A DNA stretch of 64,000 nt from Comamonas resistens. GTDB taxonomy: Bacteria > Pseudomonadota > Gammaproteobacteria > Burkholderiales > Burkholderiaceae_C. The position numbers were made by a program, and so were the translations under genes. Location of the stretch: NCBI RefSeq assembly GCF_030064165.1, contig NZ_CP125947.1, forward strand, positions 310,001-374,000, read 5' to 3'. The notes under the pieces are model-generated. The model ran no database searches, was not told the origin of the DNA, and saw nothing but the letters and a program-made list of their open reading frames with translations. This document shows, in pieces, positions 38,727 through 48,400 of this stretch; positions within the stretch are counted from its first letter, which is position 1, and every line of letters starts with the position of its first letter.

Positions 38727-39686
38727 TCACCAGTCTCCCGAGGCGCCGCCGCCACCAAAGCTGCCGCCGCCACCGGAGCTGAAACCACCTCCGCCACCAA
38801 AGCCTCCTCCGCCACCGCTCCAGCCGCCTCCGCCAGTGCTGATGTAGGGGCCGCCGCCGCCACCTCCTCCTCTCCCGCCGCCGGACAGATTGGACAGCAA
38901 GGTAAAGAGCAGGCCCAGAACGGCAGCAATGCCGGCAATGATGAGGCTGGTCGTGACCACATAGACAGCGAAGCCTGCAACACCGGCGACGACCAGGGAG
39001 CCGAGAAAGCGCCCGAAGATGGCGCGTGCGATGGCGATGCCAATGGGAAAGCCGAAGAAGAGCAGGGGCAGCAGAAAGTCCGTGTACTGCGTCCAGGACT
39101 TGCTGGCCCGCTTGGGTTCGGGAGCTGGCAGCTTTTCGCCATGGATCAGCAAGCTCATCTGGTCGATGGCTGCAGACAGACCGCCCGCGTAATCATCGTT
39201 GCGAAAGCGTGGCTTCATGGCTCCATCGATGATGCGGGCGGCCATGATGTCGGGAATCGCACCTTCGAGCTTGCGAGCCACTTCGATGCGCATGCGCCGG
39301 TCATTCTTGGCCACCACGATCAGCGAGCCGTCGCCAATCTCCTGGCGTCCCAGTTTCCAGCTGCTGGCAACGCGCCAAGCATAGGCCGCGATGTCCTCGG
39401 GCGCAGTGCTGGGCACCATCAGCACGACGAGCTGCGCACCGGTCTCGTCTTCCAGTTTTTTGAGCTGAGCGCTGAGCGACTGCACATCGGTGCTGCTGAG
39501 CGTGCCGCTTTGGTCAATGACCCGACCCGTGAGCTGGGGCACGGGCTGCAGCTGCGTGCCGGCGCTGTTCTGGGCGACGGCAGGCAGGCTGCACAGCAAG
39601 CATAAGCATGCAAAAACCATTGCTGCCAGCGCTTGATGAAAAAGCGCTGGCAGTTGTTTTTGCGGATGCAGGCTCACGCGCACCAT
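38727..39686 (-). CDS. TPM-domain membrane protein with glycine-rich tail (YgcG-like)
   Basis: The 319-residue protein has a signal peptide ending LPAVAQ, a periplasmic TPM domain (about 45-175, with TGRVIDQSGTLSS and SLIVVAKNDRRMRIEVARKLEG), two or three membrane helices, and a Gly/Ser-rich C-terminus ending GGGGASGDW. The ATG at 39684-39686 follows the lemA stop by three bases and is taken as the start. The next ATG, at 39618-39620, has no ribosome-binding site but would give a more typical signal peptide. A family A repeat lies between these two ATGs, inside the coding region if the first is used. The lemA neighbour is common for this family. Confidence 0.85.
   Translation of the reverse strand: MVRVSLHPQKQLPALFHQALAAMVFACLCLLCSLPAVAQNSAGTQLQPVPQLTGRVIDQSGTLSSTDVQSLSAQLKKLEDETGAQLVVLMVPSTAPEDIAAYAWRVASSWKLGRQEIGDGSLIVVAKNDRRMRIEVARKLEGAIPDIMAARIIDGAMKPRFRNDDYAGGLSAAIDQMSLLIHGEKLPAPEPKRASKSWTQYTDFLLPLLFFGFPIGIAIARAIFGRFLGSLVVAGVAGFAVYVVTTSLIIAGIAAVLGLLFTLLSNLSGGGRGGGGGGGPYISTGGGGWSGGGGGFGGGGGFSSGGGGSFGGGGASGDW
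39611..39661 (-). repeat. Dispersed intergenic repeat, family A, overlapping a coding start
   Basis: TTGCTGCCAGCGCTTGATGA and AAAGCGCTGGCAGTTG form nearly symmetric halves. It begins about 29 bases past the lemA stop, in lemA's orientation. It covers the signal-peptide region of the TPM membrane protein if that gene starts at 39686. Confidence 0.65.
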
Positions 39687-39689
39687 CAA

Positions 39690-40319
39690 TTATTTGCTGC
39701 CTGCGGGCGAGGCTGGAGCCGCCGGTGTCGCGGAGAAGTCCACCTGCGGGGGCTGGGAGATCTGGGCTTCGTTTTGCACCGTGAAGTTGGGCTTGAGAGG
39801 GTAGCCGAAGATCTTGGCCGTGATATTGGTCGGGAAGCTGCGAGCCAGCACGTTGTAGGCCTGCACGGTGCCTATGTACTCGTTGCGCGCCACGGCAATG
39901 CGGTTTTCCGTGCCATCCAGCGTCACGCGCAGATCGCGGAAGGCCTGGTTGGCCTTGAGGTCCGGGTATTTCTCCGCCACGACCATCAGGCGTGACAGCG
40001 CGCTGGACAGCTCGCCTTGGGCTTGCTGAAACTTGTTGAAGGCTTCGGGGTTGTTGATCAGCTCGGGAGTGGCCTGAATGGAGGTGGCCTTGGAGCGCGC
40101 TTCAATGACCTTGGTCAGCGTGTCCTGCTCGAAGCTGGCTTCGCCCTTGACGGTGGCCACGATATTGGGGACGAGGTCGGCACGGCGCTGGTACTGGTTC
40201 AGCACCTCGCTCCAGGCGGCCTTGGACTTTTCGTCCAGCCGTTGAAAGTCGTTGTAGCCACAACCTGTCAGAGAGAACATCGACGCAGCGGTCGCAAGCA
40301 CGAGGAGCCAACGTTTCAT
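39690..40319 (-). CDS. lemA: LemA family protein
   Basis: The 209-residue protein begins with a lipoprotein-type signal; the lipobox FSLTGC places the modified Cys at 20. The rest is the LemA helical domain: GYNDFQRLDEKSKAAWSEVL, YQRRADLVPNIVATVKGEAS, and a C-terminal RSFPTNITAKIFGYPLKPNF. LemA proteins are membrane-anchored with an outer helical bundle of unknown function, often encoded next to TPM-domain proteins, as here. The ATG at 40317-40319 is used because the lipobox then has normal spacing. Confidence 0.9.
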   Translation of the reverse strand: MKRWLLVLATAASMFSLTGCGYNDFQRLDEKSKAAWSEVLNQYQRRADLVPNIVATVKGEASFEQDTLTKVIEARSKATSIQATPELINNPEAFNKFQQAQGELSSALSRLMVVAEKYPDLKANQAFRDLRVTLDGTENRIAVARNEYIGTVQAYNVLARSFPTNITAKIFGYPLKPNFTVQNEAQISQPPQVDFSATPAAPASPAGSK

Positions 40320-40418
40320 GGGGGTCTTCCATTCGCGAGAATAAGGCTGAAACGATAGCATAAGGTCTCGCCTGCACCTGTGCGTCCTTGGCTGCTCGCC
40401 GTGTACTCTGAGCCATCC

Positions 40419-41183
40419 ATGTCCTCTTTTCCTCCTCTAGATGTTTTGCGGGGCGCGCAGCGCCCGGGGCCTGCTGCCGTGGCCAGGCCGCGCATGCTGC
40501 TGGCAGGAGCCACCGGCCCGCTGGGTAACGAGGTGCTCAATCGTGTAGTGGGCGGGCAGCGATATGCATTGGTACAGGTGCTGGCGCGTGAACGCTATAC
40601 CGAGGGCCTGCGCGACATGCAGTTGCTGCCGCAGACCGGCGATGACGCGTTGCAGTGGCCGCTGCAGGCGGCGGAGGTGGGGCTCATCATGTTCGAGCCT
40701 CCACGGCCCTTTTACCAACGAGAGCGGGCTTTATGGACACCGCAACCAGCGCAGCTGCAGGCAGTTGCACAGTGGATGCGTGCCTGCGGGGTGCAGACTC
40801 TGGCGGTGGTGCTGCCGCACGATATGGGCAGTTTGCCGCAGTCCATACGCCAGGGGCTGGCCAATGTGGATGAACAGCAAGTGGCGGCCCTGGGCTTTGA
40901 GCGATTGATTCTGGTGCGATCGGCCCGCGAGCCCGCCAGGCTTGGCGCTGGCAATGTGCTGCACCGCGTGGCAAGAGCCATGCTGTCGGCGCTCAGCTAT
41001 ATGGTGCCGCAAGGCGACAGGCCGGTGCGTGCCATGCATGTGGCCAGACTGGTGGAGGCGGCTTTGCTGCAAGCGCCTCCCGGCATTCATGTGGCTGCGC
41101 CCGAGCGTGTGTGGCGCGCCGCACAAAAAGATGGCCTGCAGACCGAGCTGCAAGACTGGCTGAGAGTTCATCATGAGCCTTGA
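40419..41183 (+). CDS. NAD(P)-binding epimerase-like protein
   Basis: The 254-residue cytosolic protein has a Rossmann start with RMLLAGATGPLGNEVLNRVV (about 25-44), the glycine motif GATGPLG that binds NAD(P). Later segments (GFERLILVRSARE, MHVARLVEAALL) resemble short-chain epimerase-like proteins related to HTATIP2/NmrA. No catalytic YxxxK is seen, so it may be a non-catalytic or redox-sensing member. The ATG at 40419 is an estimate; the frame is open 39 bases upstream. It overlaps the YheT-like gene by 11 bases, which suggests coupled translation. Confidence 0.7.
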   Translation: MSSFPPLDVLRGAQRPGPAAVARPRMLLAGATGPLGNEVLNRVVGGQRYALVQVLARERYTEGLRDMQLLPQTGDDALQWPLQAAEVGLIMFEPPRPFYQRERALWTPQPAQLQAVAQWMRACGVQTLAVVLPHDMGSLPQSIRQGLANVDEQQVAALGFERLILVRSAREPARLGAGNVLHRVARAMLSALSYMVPQGDRPVRAMHVARLVEAALLQAPPGIHVAAPERVWRAAQKDGLQTELQDWLRVHHEP

Positions 41184-42195
41184 GCGTTTTCGTTCTCCCT
41201 GGTGGCAACCCGGCGGTCATGTGCAGACCATCTGGTCGGCGCTTTGTGCACGCAGCCATTTGCGAGGGCAGCAGGCCCGGCCCTGGCGGCGCGAGCGTTG
41301 GGAAACCGGGGATGCAGATTTCATCGATGTGGATTTTTCCAGCCATGCTGTTGCGGCCGATGCGCCGACCTTGGCCCTGTTTCACGGGCTGGAAGGGTCA
41401 TCGGCCAGCCATTACGCGCGGGCCATGGCCGAGGTGTGCGCCCAGCGAGGCTGGCAATTGGCCGTGCCGCATTTCAGGGGTTGCAGCGGTGAGCCCAATC
41501 GCTTGCTGCGCGCCTATCATTCAGGCGATGCGGCCGAGGTGGACTGGATACTGCGCAGGCTGCAGTCACAAGCAGGTGGTGAATTGCTGGCCATGGGTGT
41601 TTCACTGGGGGGGAATGCGCTGGCGCGTTGGGCGGGGCTGCAGCAGCAGGCTGCACAGCAGGTGGTAAGGGCGGTGGCTGTCGTTTGTGCACCGCTGGAT
41701 CTGGTGGCGGGCGGAGCCCAGTTGGGGCGAGGGGTGAGCCGTTGGCTCTACACACCCATGTTCATGCGGACCCTGGTGCCCAAGGCCTTGGGTAAATGGC
41801 AGCAATCCCCGGGGCTGTTTGACAGGGCCAGATTGCAACGTGCCCGCACGCTGCGCGAGTTTGACGATGTGTTCACCGCCCCTGTGCACGGCTTTGTGGA
41901 TGCCGATGACTATTGGCGCAAGGCATCTGCCAAACCCTTGTTGCGGCAGGTCACGGTGCCGCTGCTGTTGCTCAATGCCCGCAACGATCCTTTTGTTCCC
42001 GCCGGCAGTCTGCCCACAAAGGCGGAGGTCAGCGCATCGGTGCAGCTATGGCAGCCCGAACATGGGGGGCATGTCGGTTTTTCCAGCGGCAGCTGGCCTG
42101 GCCATGTGCAAGCCATGCCGCAGGCGGTGGCGGCGTGGCTGGGCCAATGGCTGCCAGCGCAGAATTGGCAGAATCAGGAGACGAAAAATGGATGA
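41173..42195 (+). CDS. YheT-type alpha/beta hydrolase
   Basis: The 340-residue hydrolase follows the YheT/UPF0017 pattern: RSPWWQPGGHVQTIWSAL near the start, FHGLEGSSASHYARAM, the characteristic HFRGCSGEPNRL, and the nucleophile elbow MGVSLGGNALARW (Ser at about 139). Likely acid and base are Asp in LNARNDPFVP and His in PEHGGHVGF. The family is related to ABHD1/ABHD3-type hydrolases; the substrate is unknown. It overlaps both neighbours, and the three genes form one operon. Confidence 0.87.
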   Translation: MSLERFRSPWWQPGGHVQTIWSALCARSHLRGQQARPWRRERWETGDADFIDVDFSSHAVAADAPTLALFHGLEGSSASHYARAMAEVCAQRGWQLAVPHFRGCSGEPNRLLRAYHSGDAAEVDWILRRLQSQAGGELLAMGVSLGGNALARWAGLQQQAAQQVVRAVAVVCAPLDLVAGGAQLGRGVSRWLYTPMFMRTLVPKALGKWQQSPGLFDRARLQRARTLREFDDVFTAPVHGFVDADDYWRKASAKPLLRQVTVPLLLLNARNDPFVPAGSLPTKAEVSASVQLWQPEHGGHVGFSSGSWPGHVQAMPQAVAAWLGQWLPAQNWQNQETKNG

Positions 42196-42748
42196 CATCG
42201 TGAAGCAGGCCATGGCCAAGTGGCCCAATGTGCCCGCCTGCTATGGCTGGCTGGCTCTGGATGCACGCGGCCAGTGGTGGCTGCGTGATGCCGAGGCGCA
42301 AGCCTGCGGCGCGTTTGGCAGCGGGGCAAAAGGGAGCAAAGGTCATGTGCTGCGCCATGAAAAATTGCTGGAATTCATAGCGCGCAATTACCTGGCCGGG
42401 CAGGATGGCCGCTGGTTTTTTCAGAATGGCCCGCAGCGTGTCTATGTGGAGCTGGAAGTTGCTCCGTGGATATGGCGCCTGCATCGTGCTGACCAGGGCC
42501 TGATATTGCGCAGCCATACCGGCATGCAGCATCCATTGGCCGAGGTGCAGCAAGCCGTAATGGACGAGCAAGGGCGGCTGTATTTGTTGCTGCCGCAAGG
42601 TCTGGGCATGGTGCACAGCCTGGATATGCTGGATGCGGCCGAGGCGCTGGAAAGGGCTGAGCTGCCAGAGGTGCAGGAGCTGGCTTTTGCACAGCTGCCC
42701 GCACAGTTTGGCTATGTGCTCAACCCCGAGGGGGAGCAAAAAACATAG
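42188..42748 (+). CDS. Conserved hypothetical protein of unknown family
   Basis: The 186-residue soluble protein starts MDDIVKQAMAKWPNVPACYG and has a central aromatic-rich block (GRWFFQNGPQRVYVELEVAP). I believe it belongs to a family common in beta-proteobacteria without assigned function, but I cannot name it with confidence. The ATG overlaps the YheT-like stop by eight bases, and a small A-rich ribosome-binding region precedes it. Its stop codon TAG lies within a family A repeat, so the repeat defines the C-terminus (EQKT). Confidence 0.75.
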   Translation: MDDIVKQAMAKWPNVPACYGWLALDARGQWWLRDAEAQACGAFGSGAKGSKGHVLRHEKLLEFIARNYLAGQDGRWFFQNGPQRVYVELEVAPWIWRLHRADQGLILRSHTGMQHPLAEVQQAVMDEQGRLYLLLPQGLGMVHSLDMLDAAEALERAELPEVQELAFAQLPAQFGYVLNPEGEQKT

Positions 42749-42787
42749 CTGCTTGCGCTTTATGTATAAGCGCTGGAGGCCAAAAAC
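42738..42787 (+). repeat. Dispersed intergenic repeat, family A (canonical copy)
   Basis: It reads from ACATAGCTGCTTGCGCTTTA through TGTATAAGCGCTGGAGGCCA to AAAAC. The two GCGCT cores form a partial inverted repeat around an AT-rich middle. The stop codon of the upstream gene is the TAG of CATAGCTGC. Confidence 0.75.
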
Positions 42788-42790
42788 ACA

Positions 42791-42815
42791 AAAACCGGCG
42801 TGAAGCCGGTTTTTT
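42791..42815. terminator. Bidirectional terminator between convergent genes
   Basis: AAAACCGGC and GCCGGTTTTTT flank a short GTGAA loop. T-runs exist on both strands, so it can end both the unknown gene and the cytochrome gene transcripts. Confidence 0.88.
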
Positions 42816-42832
42816 CATGGGCGGGATGGCTC

Positions 42833-43690
42833 TTACTTGGCCGCATCCACCATGTACTGAATGGCTGCCTTGAAGTCTGCATCCGAAGCGGTAGAGCCCC
42901 CCTTGGGAGGCATGGCACCCACGCCTTGCGTGGCTTTTTGCACCATGTCGTCGATGCCCTTGGCAATGAAGGGGGCCCAGGCTGCCTTGTCGCCAAACTT
43001 GGGGGCTCCTGCCACACCGCTGCCGTGGCAAGCCACGCAGGTGGTGCTGTAGATATTCTTGCCCACATCGGCGGCCGCGGAAGCTGCGGGTGCGGCGGCT
43101 GCTGGTGCAGCTACAGGTGCCGGAGCCGGCTCTGCAGCAGGGGCGGGCGCTGCTGCCGGTTCGGCGGCAGGAGCTGCGTCACCAGCCGCGCCGGCCGGAG
43201 CCTTGGGCTCGGGGAAGTTGCCGCCTGCGGCATTGGCCATGAAGACCACGCCGCGTGCAATTTCGGTGTCATTGAACTCGCCGCCGCCCTGGGCCGCCAT
43301 GGCGCCCTTGCCGGCAAGGGCCGAGTGGATCAGGGTTTCCAGGCCTTGCTTGATGCGAGGGCCCCAGGCGGCAGCGTCCTGGAACTTGGGTGCACCGGCG
43401 GCACCGGTGGCGTGGCAGGCCGAGCACTGGGACTTGTAAACCTCTTCACCGCCGCGCAGAGGGCGATTGGCATCGCGGATTTCCACGGAACCCACTTTCT
43501 GAAGGCGCATGGCCTTGGCCATTTCGGCGTTGGCTGTGCCGGCACCACTGGTGTCGGAAGCGGTCACAAACTTCACCAGACCGATGATGACGAAGACAGG
43601 AACGACAAACGAGAAGAAGACGGCAAGCAGCAGATGCTTGGGATTTTTGATGGGGCCGGTATGGGCTTCTTCGTGGTGTTGCTCGCTCAT
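42833..43690 (-). CDS. Di-haem cytochrome c (c5-like, membrane anchored)
   Basis: The 285-residue protein has one N-terminal membrane helix (about 20-42) and two periplasmic class I cytochrome c domains. The first haem site is CSACH at 89-93 and the second CVACH at 218-222. The axial methionines are probably in the GAMAAQGG and GAMPPKGG segments. An Ala/Pro/Glu-rich linker of about 40 residues (165-205) joins the domains. It should carry electrons to a terminal oxidase. A TATAAT box on the minus strand at about 43729-43734 may be its promoter -10. Confidence 0.92.
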   Translation of the reverse strand: MSEQHHEEAHTGPIKNPKHLLLAVFFSFVVPVFVIIGLVKFVTASDTSGAGTANAEMAKAMRLQKVGSVEIRDANRPLRGGEEVYKSQCSACHATGAAGAPKFQDAAAWGPRIKQGLETLIHSALAGKGAMAAQGGGEFNDTEIARGVVFMANAAGGNFPEPKAPAGAAGDAAPAAEPAAAPAPAAEPAPAPVAAPAAAAPAASAAADVGKNIYSTTCVACHGSGVAGAPKFGDKAAWAPFIAKGIDDMVQKATQGVGAMPPKGGSTASDADFKAAIQYMVDAAK

Positions 43691-43997
43691 GAAGTCCTCT
43701 GAGGTCGTGGGAAGGGAATTAACAATCCATTATAGAAGTGGGGGTAAAGAACGCCAGTGCACGACGATACGGGTTGACGGCCGTGGCATAAAGGAGTTGA
43801 GTTGGATCAACCTCTGCTTGGCTTTTACGCCACAGCCTGCTGCGCCCATGAAAAATGGCACCCCACGCTTGCCACACTTCGTGTGGCCGTTGCCCCTCCA
43901 AGAGGGGCGTTTTTCATCTTGGGACGGCCCGGCGATGAAAAAAGGCGTCCGAAGACGCCTTTGGAGTACCAGCTTGTGAAGCTGTAGTGTTCAGTGT
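43691..43997. other. 307-base intergenic region between cytochrome c and efflux genes
   Basis: It holds the cytochrome promoter at the left end, a possible degenerate family B repeat (about 43841-43930, with CCACACTTCGTGTGG and GCCCCTCCAAGAGGGGC hairpins), and the efflux-operon terminator at 43941-43962. No gene is visible. Confidence 0.6.
43941..43962 (-). terminator. Intrinsic terminator of the RND efflux operon
   Basis: AAAGGCGTC and GACGCCTTT form a perfect 9-bp stem around a tetraloop, with a T-run on the minus strand 3' side. It lies about 35 bases past the outer-membrane gene's stop. Confidence 0.88.
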
Positions 43998-45443
43998 TTA
44001 TTGAACGGTGGTCGCGGAGTTGGCTGCCGCCGCATTGCTGCCGGCTGCCGGCTCGGTCCAGCCACCGCCCAGCACCTTGTACAGATTGACCTGGTTTTGT
44101 AGCTGCTGCAGGCGAACCTGCACCACCGATTGCTCCAGGGCAAACAGCGAGCGCTGCGCATCCAGCAGGTCCAGATAGCTGGCCACGCCGTTGGTGTAGC
44201 GCAGGTCCGACAGCTTGTAGCGCACCTGTTCTGCTTCCAGCTGGCGGGCCTGGGCCTGCAACTGTTCCTGCAGTGTCTGGCGGCTGACCAGTGCGTCCGA
44301 GGTTTCGCGGAACGCGGCCTGAATGGCCTGCTCGTACTGCGCCACGGCAATCTTCTGGTTGGCCTCAGCTACCTGCAGATTGGCCCGGTTGCGGCCAGCG
44401 TTGAAGATGGGCAGATACAGCGACGGTGCGACGCTGAAGTACTTGGAGCCCGAACTGAACAGGTCCGAGATTTCAGGATTGGCAAAGCCTGCAGAAGCCG
44501 TCAGCGAGATATTCGGGAAGAAGGCCGCGCGTGCCGCACCAATGCTGGCATTGGCGGCAATCATGCTTTGCTCGGCCTGACGCACATCGGGACGACGCAG
44601 CAGCAGGTCGGAGGGCAGGCCTGCCGGGACATCGGCCAGCGGAGGCAAGTCGGCCAGCTTCTTGCCCTGCATGCCTGACAGCAGCTCGGCTGGCAAGGTC
44701 TGCCCCACCAATTGGGTCAGCGCGTTGGCATCGAGTTCGCGTTGACGCGTTTGCTGGGCCAGCGTGGCGCGGGCGCTTTCGGTCAGCGACTGGGCCTGGC
44801 GGAAGTCCAGCTCGGAGGTCACACCCGCATCCAGGCGCAGCTTGGTCAGCTTGATGGACTGCTCCCGTGTGCCCAGGGTGCGGCGCGAGATGCTCATCAG
44901 CTCTTCATCGGCCTGCAGGTTCAGCCAGGTATTGGCGACGTTGGAGATCAGGCTGATTTGCGCAGCCTTGCGACCTTCCTCGGTGGCCAGATACTGGGCC
45001 AGAGCCTGCTCCTTGAGACTGCTGATGCGTCCCCAGAAGTCAATTTCCCAGCTGGGCATGGTCAACCCGGCCGTGAAGCTGTTGCCGTACTGGCCTGTCA
45101 GCTGGCTGCGTGCCCGCTGGCCGCCTGCGGCTGCAGCCAATTCAGGGAACTGGCTGGCGCGCTGGATCTGGTATTGAGCCTGGGCCTTCTCGATATTGAG
45201 CATGGCCACGCGCAAGTCGCGGTTGTTATCCAGGGCCAGCTGAATGACCTGCTGCAGGCGCGGATCGGTGAAGAACTGCTGCCAGGGAATGTCAGCAGCC
45301 GCGACCTGGCCTGCGGTCTGTGATGCAGCCGCAGGGAACTGGTCGGCCACCGGCAGGGCCGGGCGATCCAGCTGAGGAATGAAAGAGCAGCCGCCGGCCA
45401 GCAGCGCGCTGGCCAAGGCGATAGGAAGCAGAGTCTTATTCAT
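43998..45443 (-). CDS. RND efflux outer-membrane lipoprotein (OprM/TtgC/NodT family)
   Basis: The 481-residue lipoprotein (lipobox LAGGC, Cys19) is the outer-membrane channel of the pump. Two repeated outer-membrane-factor domains are visible: one from about 60-265 with WEIDFWGRISSLKEQAL, and the second with LPSDLLLRRPDVRQAEQSMI and FFPNISLTASAGF. It forms a trimeric channel-tunnel with the adaptor and pump encoded upstream. The ATG overlaps the pump gene's stop by eight bases. The last residues are Ala/Ser-rich. Confidence 0.94.
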   Translation of the reverse strand: MNKTLLPIALASALLAGGCSFIPQLDRPALPVADQFPAAASQTAGQVAAADIPWQQFFTDPRLQQVIQLALDNNRDLRVAMLNIEKAQAQYQIQRASQFPELAAAAGGQRARSQLTGQYGNSFTAGLTMPSWEIDFWGRISSLKEQALAQYLATEEGRKAAQISLISNVANTWLNLQADEELMSISRRTLGTREQSIKLTKLRLDAGVTSELDFRQAQSLTESARATLAQQTRQRELDANALTQLVGQTLPAELLSGMQGKKLADLPPLADVPAGLPSDLLLRRPDVRQAEQSMIAANASIGAARAAFFPNISLTASAGFANPEISDLFSSGSKYFSVAPSLYLPIFNAGRNRANLQVAEANQKIAVAQYEQAIQAAFRETSDALVSRQTLQEQLQAQARQLEAEQVRYKLSDLRYTNGVASYLDLLDAQRSLFALEQSVVQVRLQQLQNQVNLYKVLGGGWTEPAAGSNAAAANSATTVQ

Positions 45444-48400
45444 GTTGCGAGCCTCCCTGCGCTGCAGAGATGGCTGCAGGGGAAGTGGCGTTGTTGTCTT
45501 GCCCAGGCTTTTTGCCGAAGAACTTGAATACGGCGACAAAGAACACAGGCACCAGGAACACGGACAGAGGCGTGCCGATCACCATGCCCCAGAACACGCC
45601 GGTGCCGATGGCCTTTTGACTGGCCGCGCTGGCGCCGGAGGCGATATACAGCGGCACCACACCCAGAATGAAGGCCAGCGAGGTCATCAGAATGGGGCGA
45701 AAGCGCAGATGGCCGGCCTCCAGGGCGGCTTCCAGTGCACTCTTGCCCTGGGCATGCAGATCCTTGGCGAACTCCACGATCAGAATGGCGTTCTTGGCCG
45801 AGAGACCAATCACCGTGATCAGCGCCACCTGGAAGTAGATGTCGTTAGGCATGCTGCGCATCATCACACCAGCCACGGCACCGAACACGCCCAGAGGCAC
45901 GACCAGCAGCACGGACAGCGGGATGCTCCAGCTTTCATACAGAGCAGCCAGGCAGAGGAACACGGCCAGCAAAGAGAAGGCATAGAGCAGCATGGCGGAG
46001 GAGCCTGCTTTCATTTCGTCCAGCGACTGGCCTGTCCACTCATAGCCGAAGCCTTCGGGCAGGTCCTTGGCCAGCTTTTCCATTTCCTTCATCGCGTCAC
46101 CGCTGGTGTAGCCGGGCTTGGCCTGGCCGGTGATGCTCATGGAGGCGTAGCCGTTGTAACGGGACATCTGCATGGGACCGTTGACCCACTTGGTCGTGGC
46201 CAGGGAAGACAGTTCCACCAACTGGCCGTCGGAGTTGGGCACAGTCAGTTTCAGCACATCTTCGGGCTGCATGCGGCGAGCCGCGTCGGCCTGAATCGTC
46301 ACGCGCTGCATATAGCCCTTGTTGGGGAAGTCCGTGGAGTTGGTCGAACCCAGGGCTGCCGACAGCGTGGTGGCGATGTCGGCGATGCTGACCTTCTGTG
46401 CATAGACCGCATCACGGTTGATGTCGATCTGCCATTGGGGCGCATCGTCCACACCGTCAAAGCGCACTCCGGTGAGAACGGGGCTGGCATTGGCCTTCTG
46501 AATCAGGTCGTTGCGGGCCGCGAGCAAAGCAGCATGACCCTTGGCGGAGCGGTCCTGCAGGCGGAAGGTAAAGCCGTCGCTATTGCCCAGTTCAGGAATC
46601 GAGGGTGGCACCAGCGTGTAGATGAAACCATCACGCAGAGCCATCATGGCGCCCATGGCCCGTCCTGCAAACGACTTGGCGTCCGAGCCCTGGGCCTTGC
46701 GCTCCGACCAGTCCTTCAGCGTAGTGAAGGAAAGGCCCACGTTCTGGCCTTGGCCGGCAAAGCTAAAACCGATGATGCTCACGATGTCGGCTGTTTCAGG
46801 CTGGCTCAGTGCAAACTTTTCGAGTTCGCCCATGGTGTTGCTGGTGCGTTCCAGTGTTGCACCAGGAGGCAGCTGGGTCAGCGAAATCACATAACCCTGG
46901 TCTTCCACAGGCAGGAAGGAGGTTGGCAGTTTTAGGAAGATGAAGGCTGCACCTGCGATCACCAGCGCGTAGACGATGATGGCCTGCACGGAGCGCTTGA
47001 CCACGCCCGTCAGAGCGCCGGAGTAGCGGTTGGTGCCAGCTTCGAACTTGCGGTTGAACCAGTTGTAGAAGGGGCCGAGCAGGCCGGTCTTCTTGTCATG
47101 CGCATGACCCTTGGGAATGGGCTTGAGCATGGTTGCGCACAAGGCCGGCGTCAGAGTTAGGGCAAAGAAGCCCGAGAAGAAGATGGAGATGGCCATCACC
47201 AGCGAGAACTGGCGATAGATCGCGCCGGTGGCGCCACCGAACAGGGCCAGCGGAAGGAACACGGTCACCAGAATCACGGTAATGCCCACCACGGCGCCCT
47301 GGATCTGGCCCATGGCCTTGATCGTGGCTTCCTTGGGCGCAAGACCTTCTTCCGCCATGATACGTTCGACGTTTTCCACCACCACGATGGCATCGTCCAC
47401 CACGATACCGATCACCAGCACCATGGCGAACATGGCCAGAATGTTGATGCTCAGGCCCGAAACCAGCATCACGGCAAACGTGCCAAGCAGCGCGATAGGC
47501 ACGACGATGGTGGGAATCAGGGTGTAGCGGATGTTCTGCAGGAAGATCAGCATCACGATGAACACGAGCACGATGGCTTCGAGCAGCGTGTGCACCACCT
47601 TCTCGATGGAGATCTTCACGAACTTGGAGGTGTCATAGGGCGAGGACCATTCCACGCCGGCGGGCAGGAAGGGTGCCAGATCTGCCATCTTGGCGTAAAC
47701 CAGCTTGGCTGTTGCCATGGCGTTTGCGGTAGCGGTCAGCTGCACGGCCATGGCCACGGCGGGCTTGCCATTCAGGCGAGACTCGAAACCATAGCTTTCC
47801 GTGCCCAGTTCCACGCGGCCGATGTCCTTGATGCGAACGGTCGAGCCATCCGAATTGGAGCGCAGCACAACCTCGGCGAATTCTTCAGGTGTGGAGAGCT
47901 GGCCAGGAACCACAATCGTGGCGTTCATGTTGGTGCCGGGAAGGCTGGGTGTGTTGCCCAGGGAGCCGCCCGAGATCTGCAGGTTCTGCGACGCGATGGC
48001 CGAGTTGACCTGTGCGATCGACATGTTGTAGCCCTGTAATTTGGCAGGGTCCACCCAGATGCGCATGGCGCGGCCGGATGCAAAAAGCTGTGCCTTGCCC
48101 ACGCCATCCAGACGCTGGATCTCTGGCAGCACGTTGCGGTTGACGTAGTCGGCGATGTCGTCGCGTGAGGTCTCTCCTGTCTCTGACTTGAAAGCCAGAA
48201 TCATCAGGAAGTTGCTCATGGACTTCTCAACGCGCACGCCCAGCGACTGCACAATTTGCGGCAGCCGGGATTGCACACGGGCCAGGCGGTTTTGCACGTC
48301 CACCTGAGCCAGATCCTGGTTGGTTCCGGGCTCGAAAGTCACGGTCAATGTGCCTTGGCCGGTGGCCGAGGCACTGGTATCCATGTACATCATGCCGGTG

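Noticed and set aside
43841..43930. Possible family B copy before the efflux terminator
   Set aside because: It keeps the hairpin style but not the CCCCTGAG core or the position after a stop codon; mentioned only in the intergenic entry.
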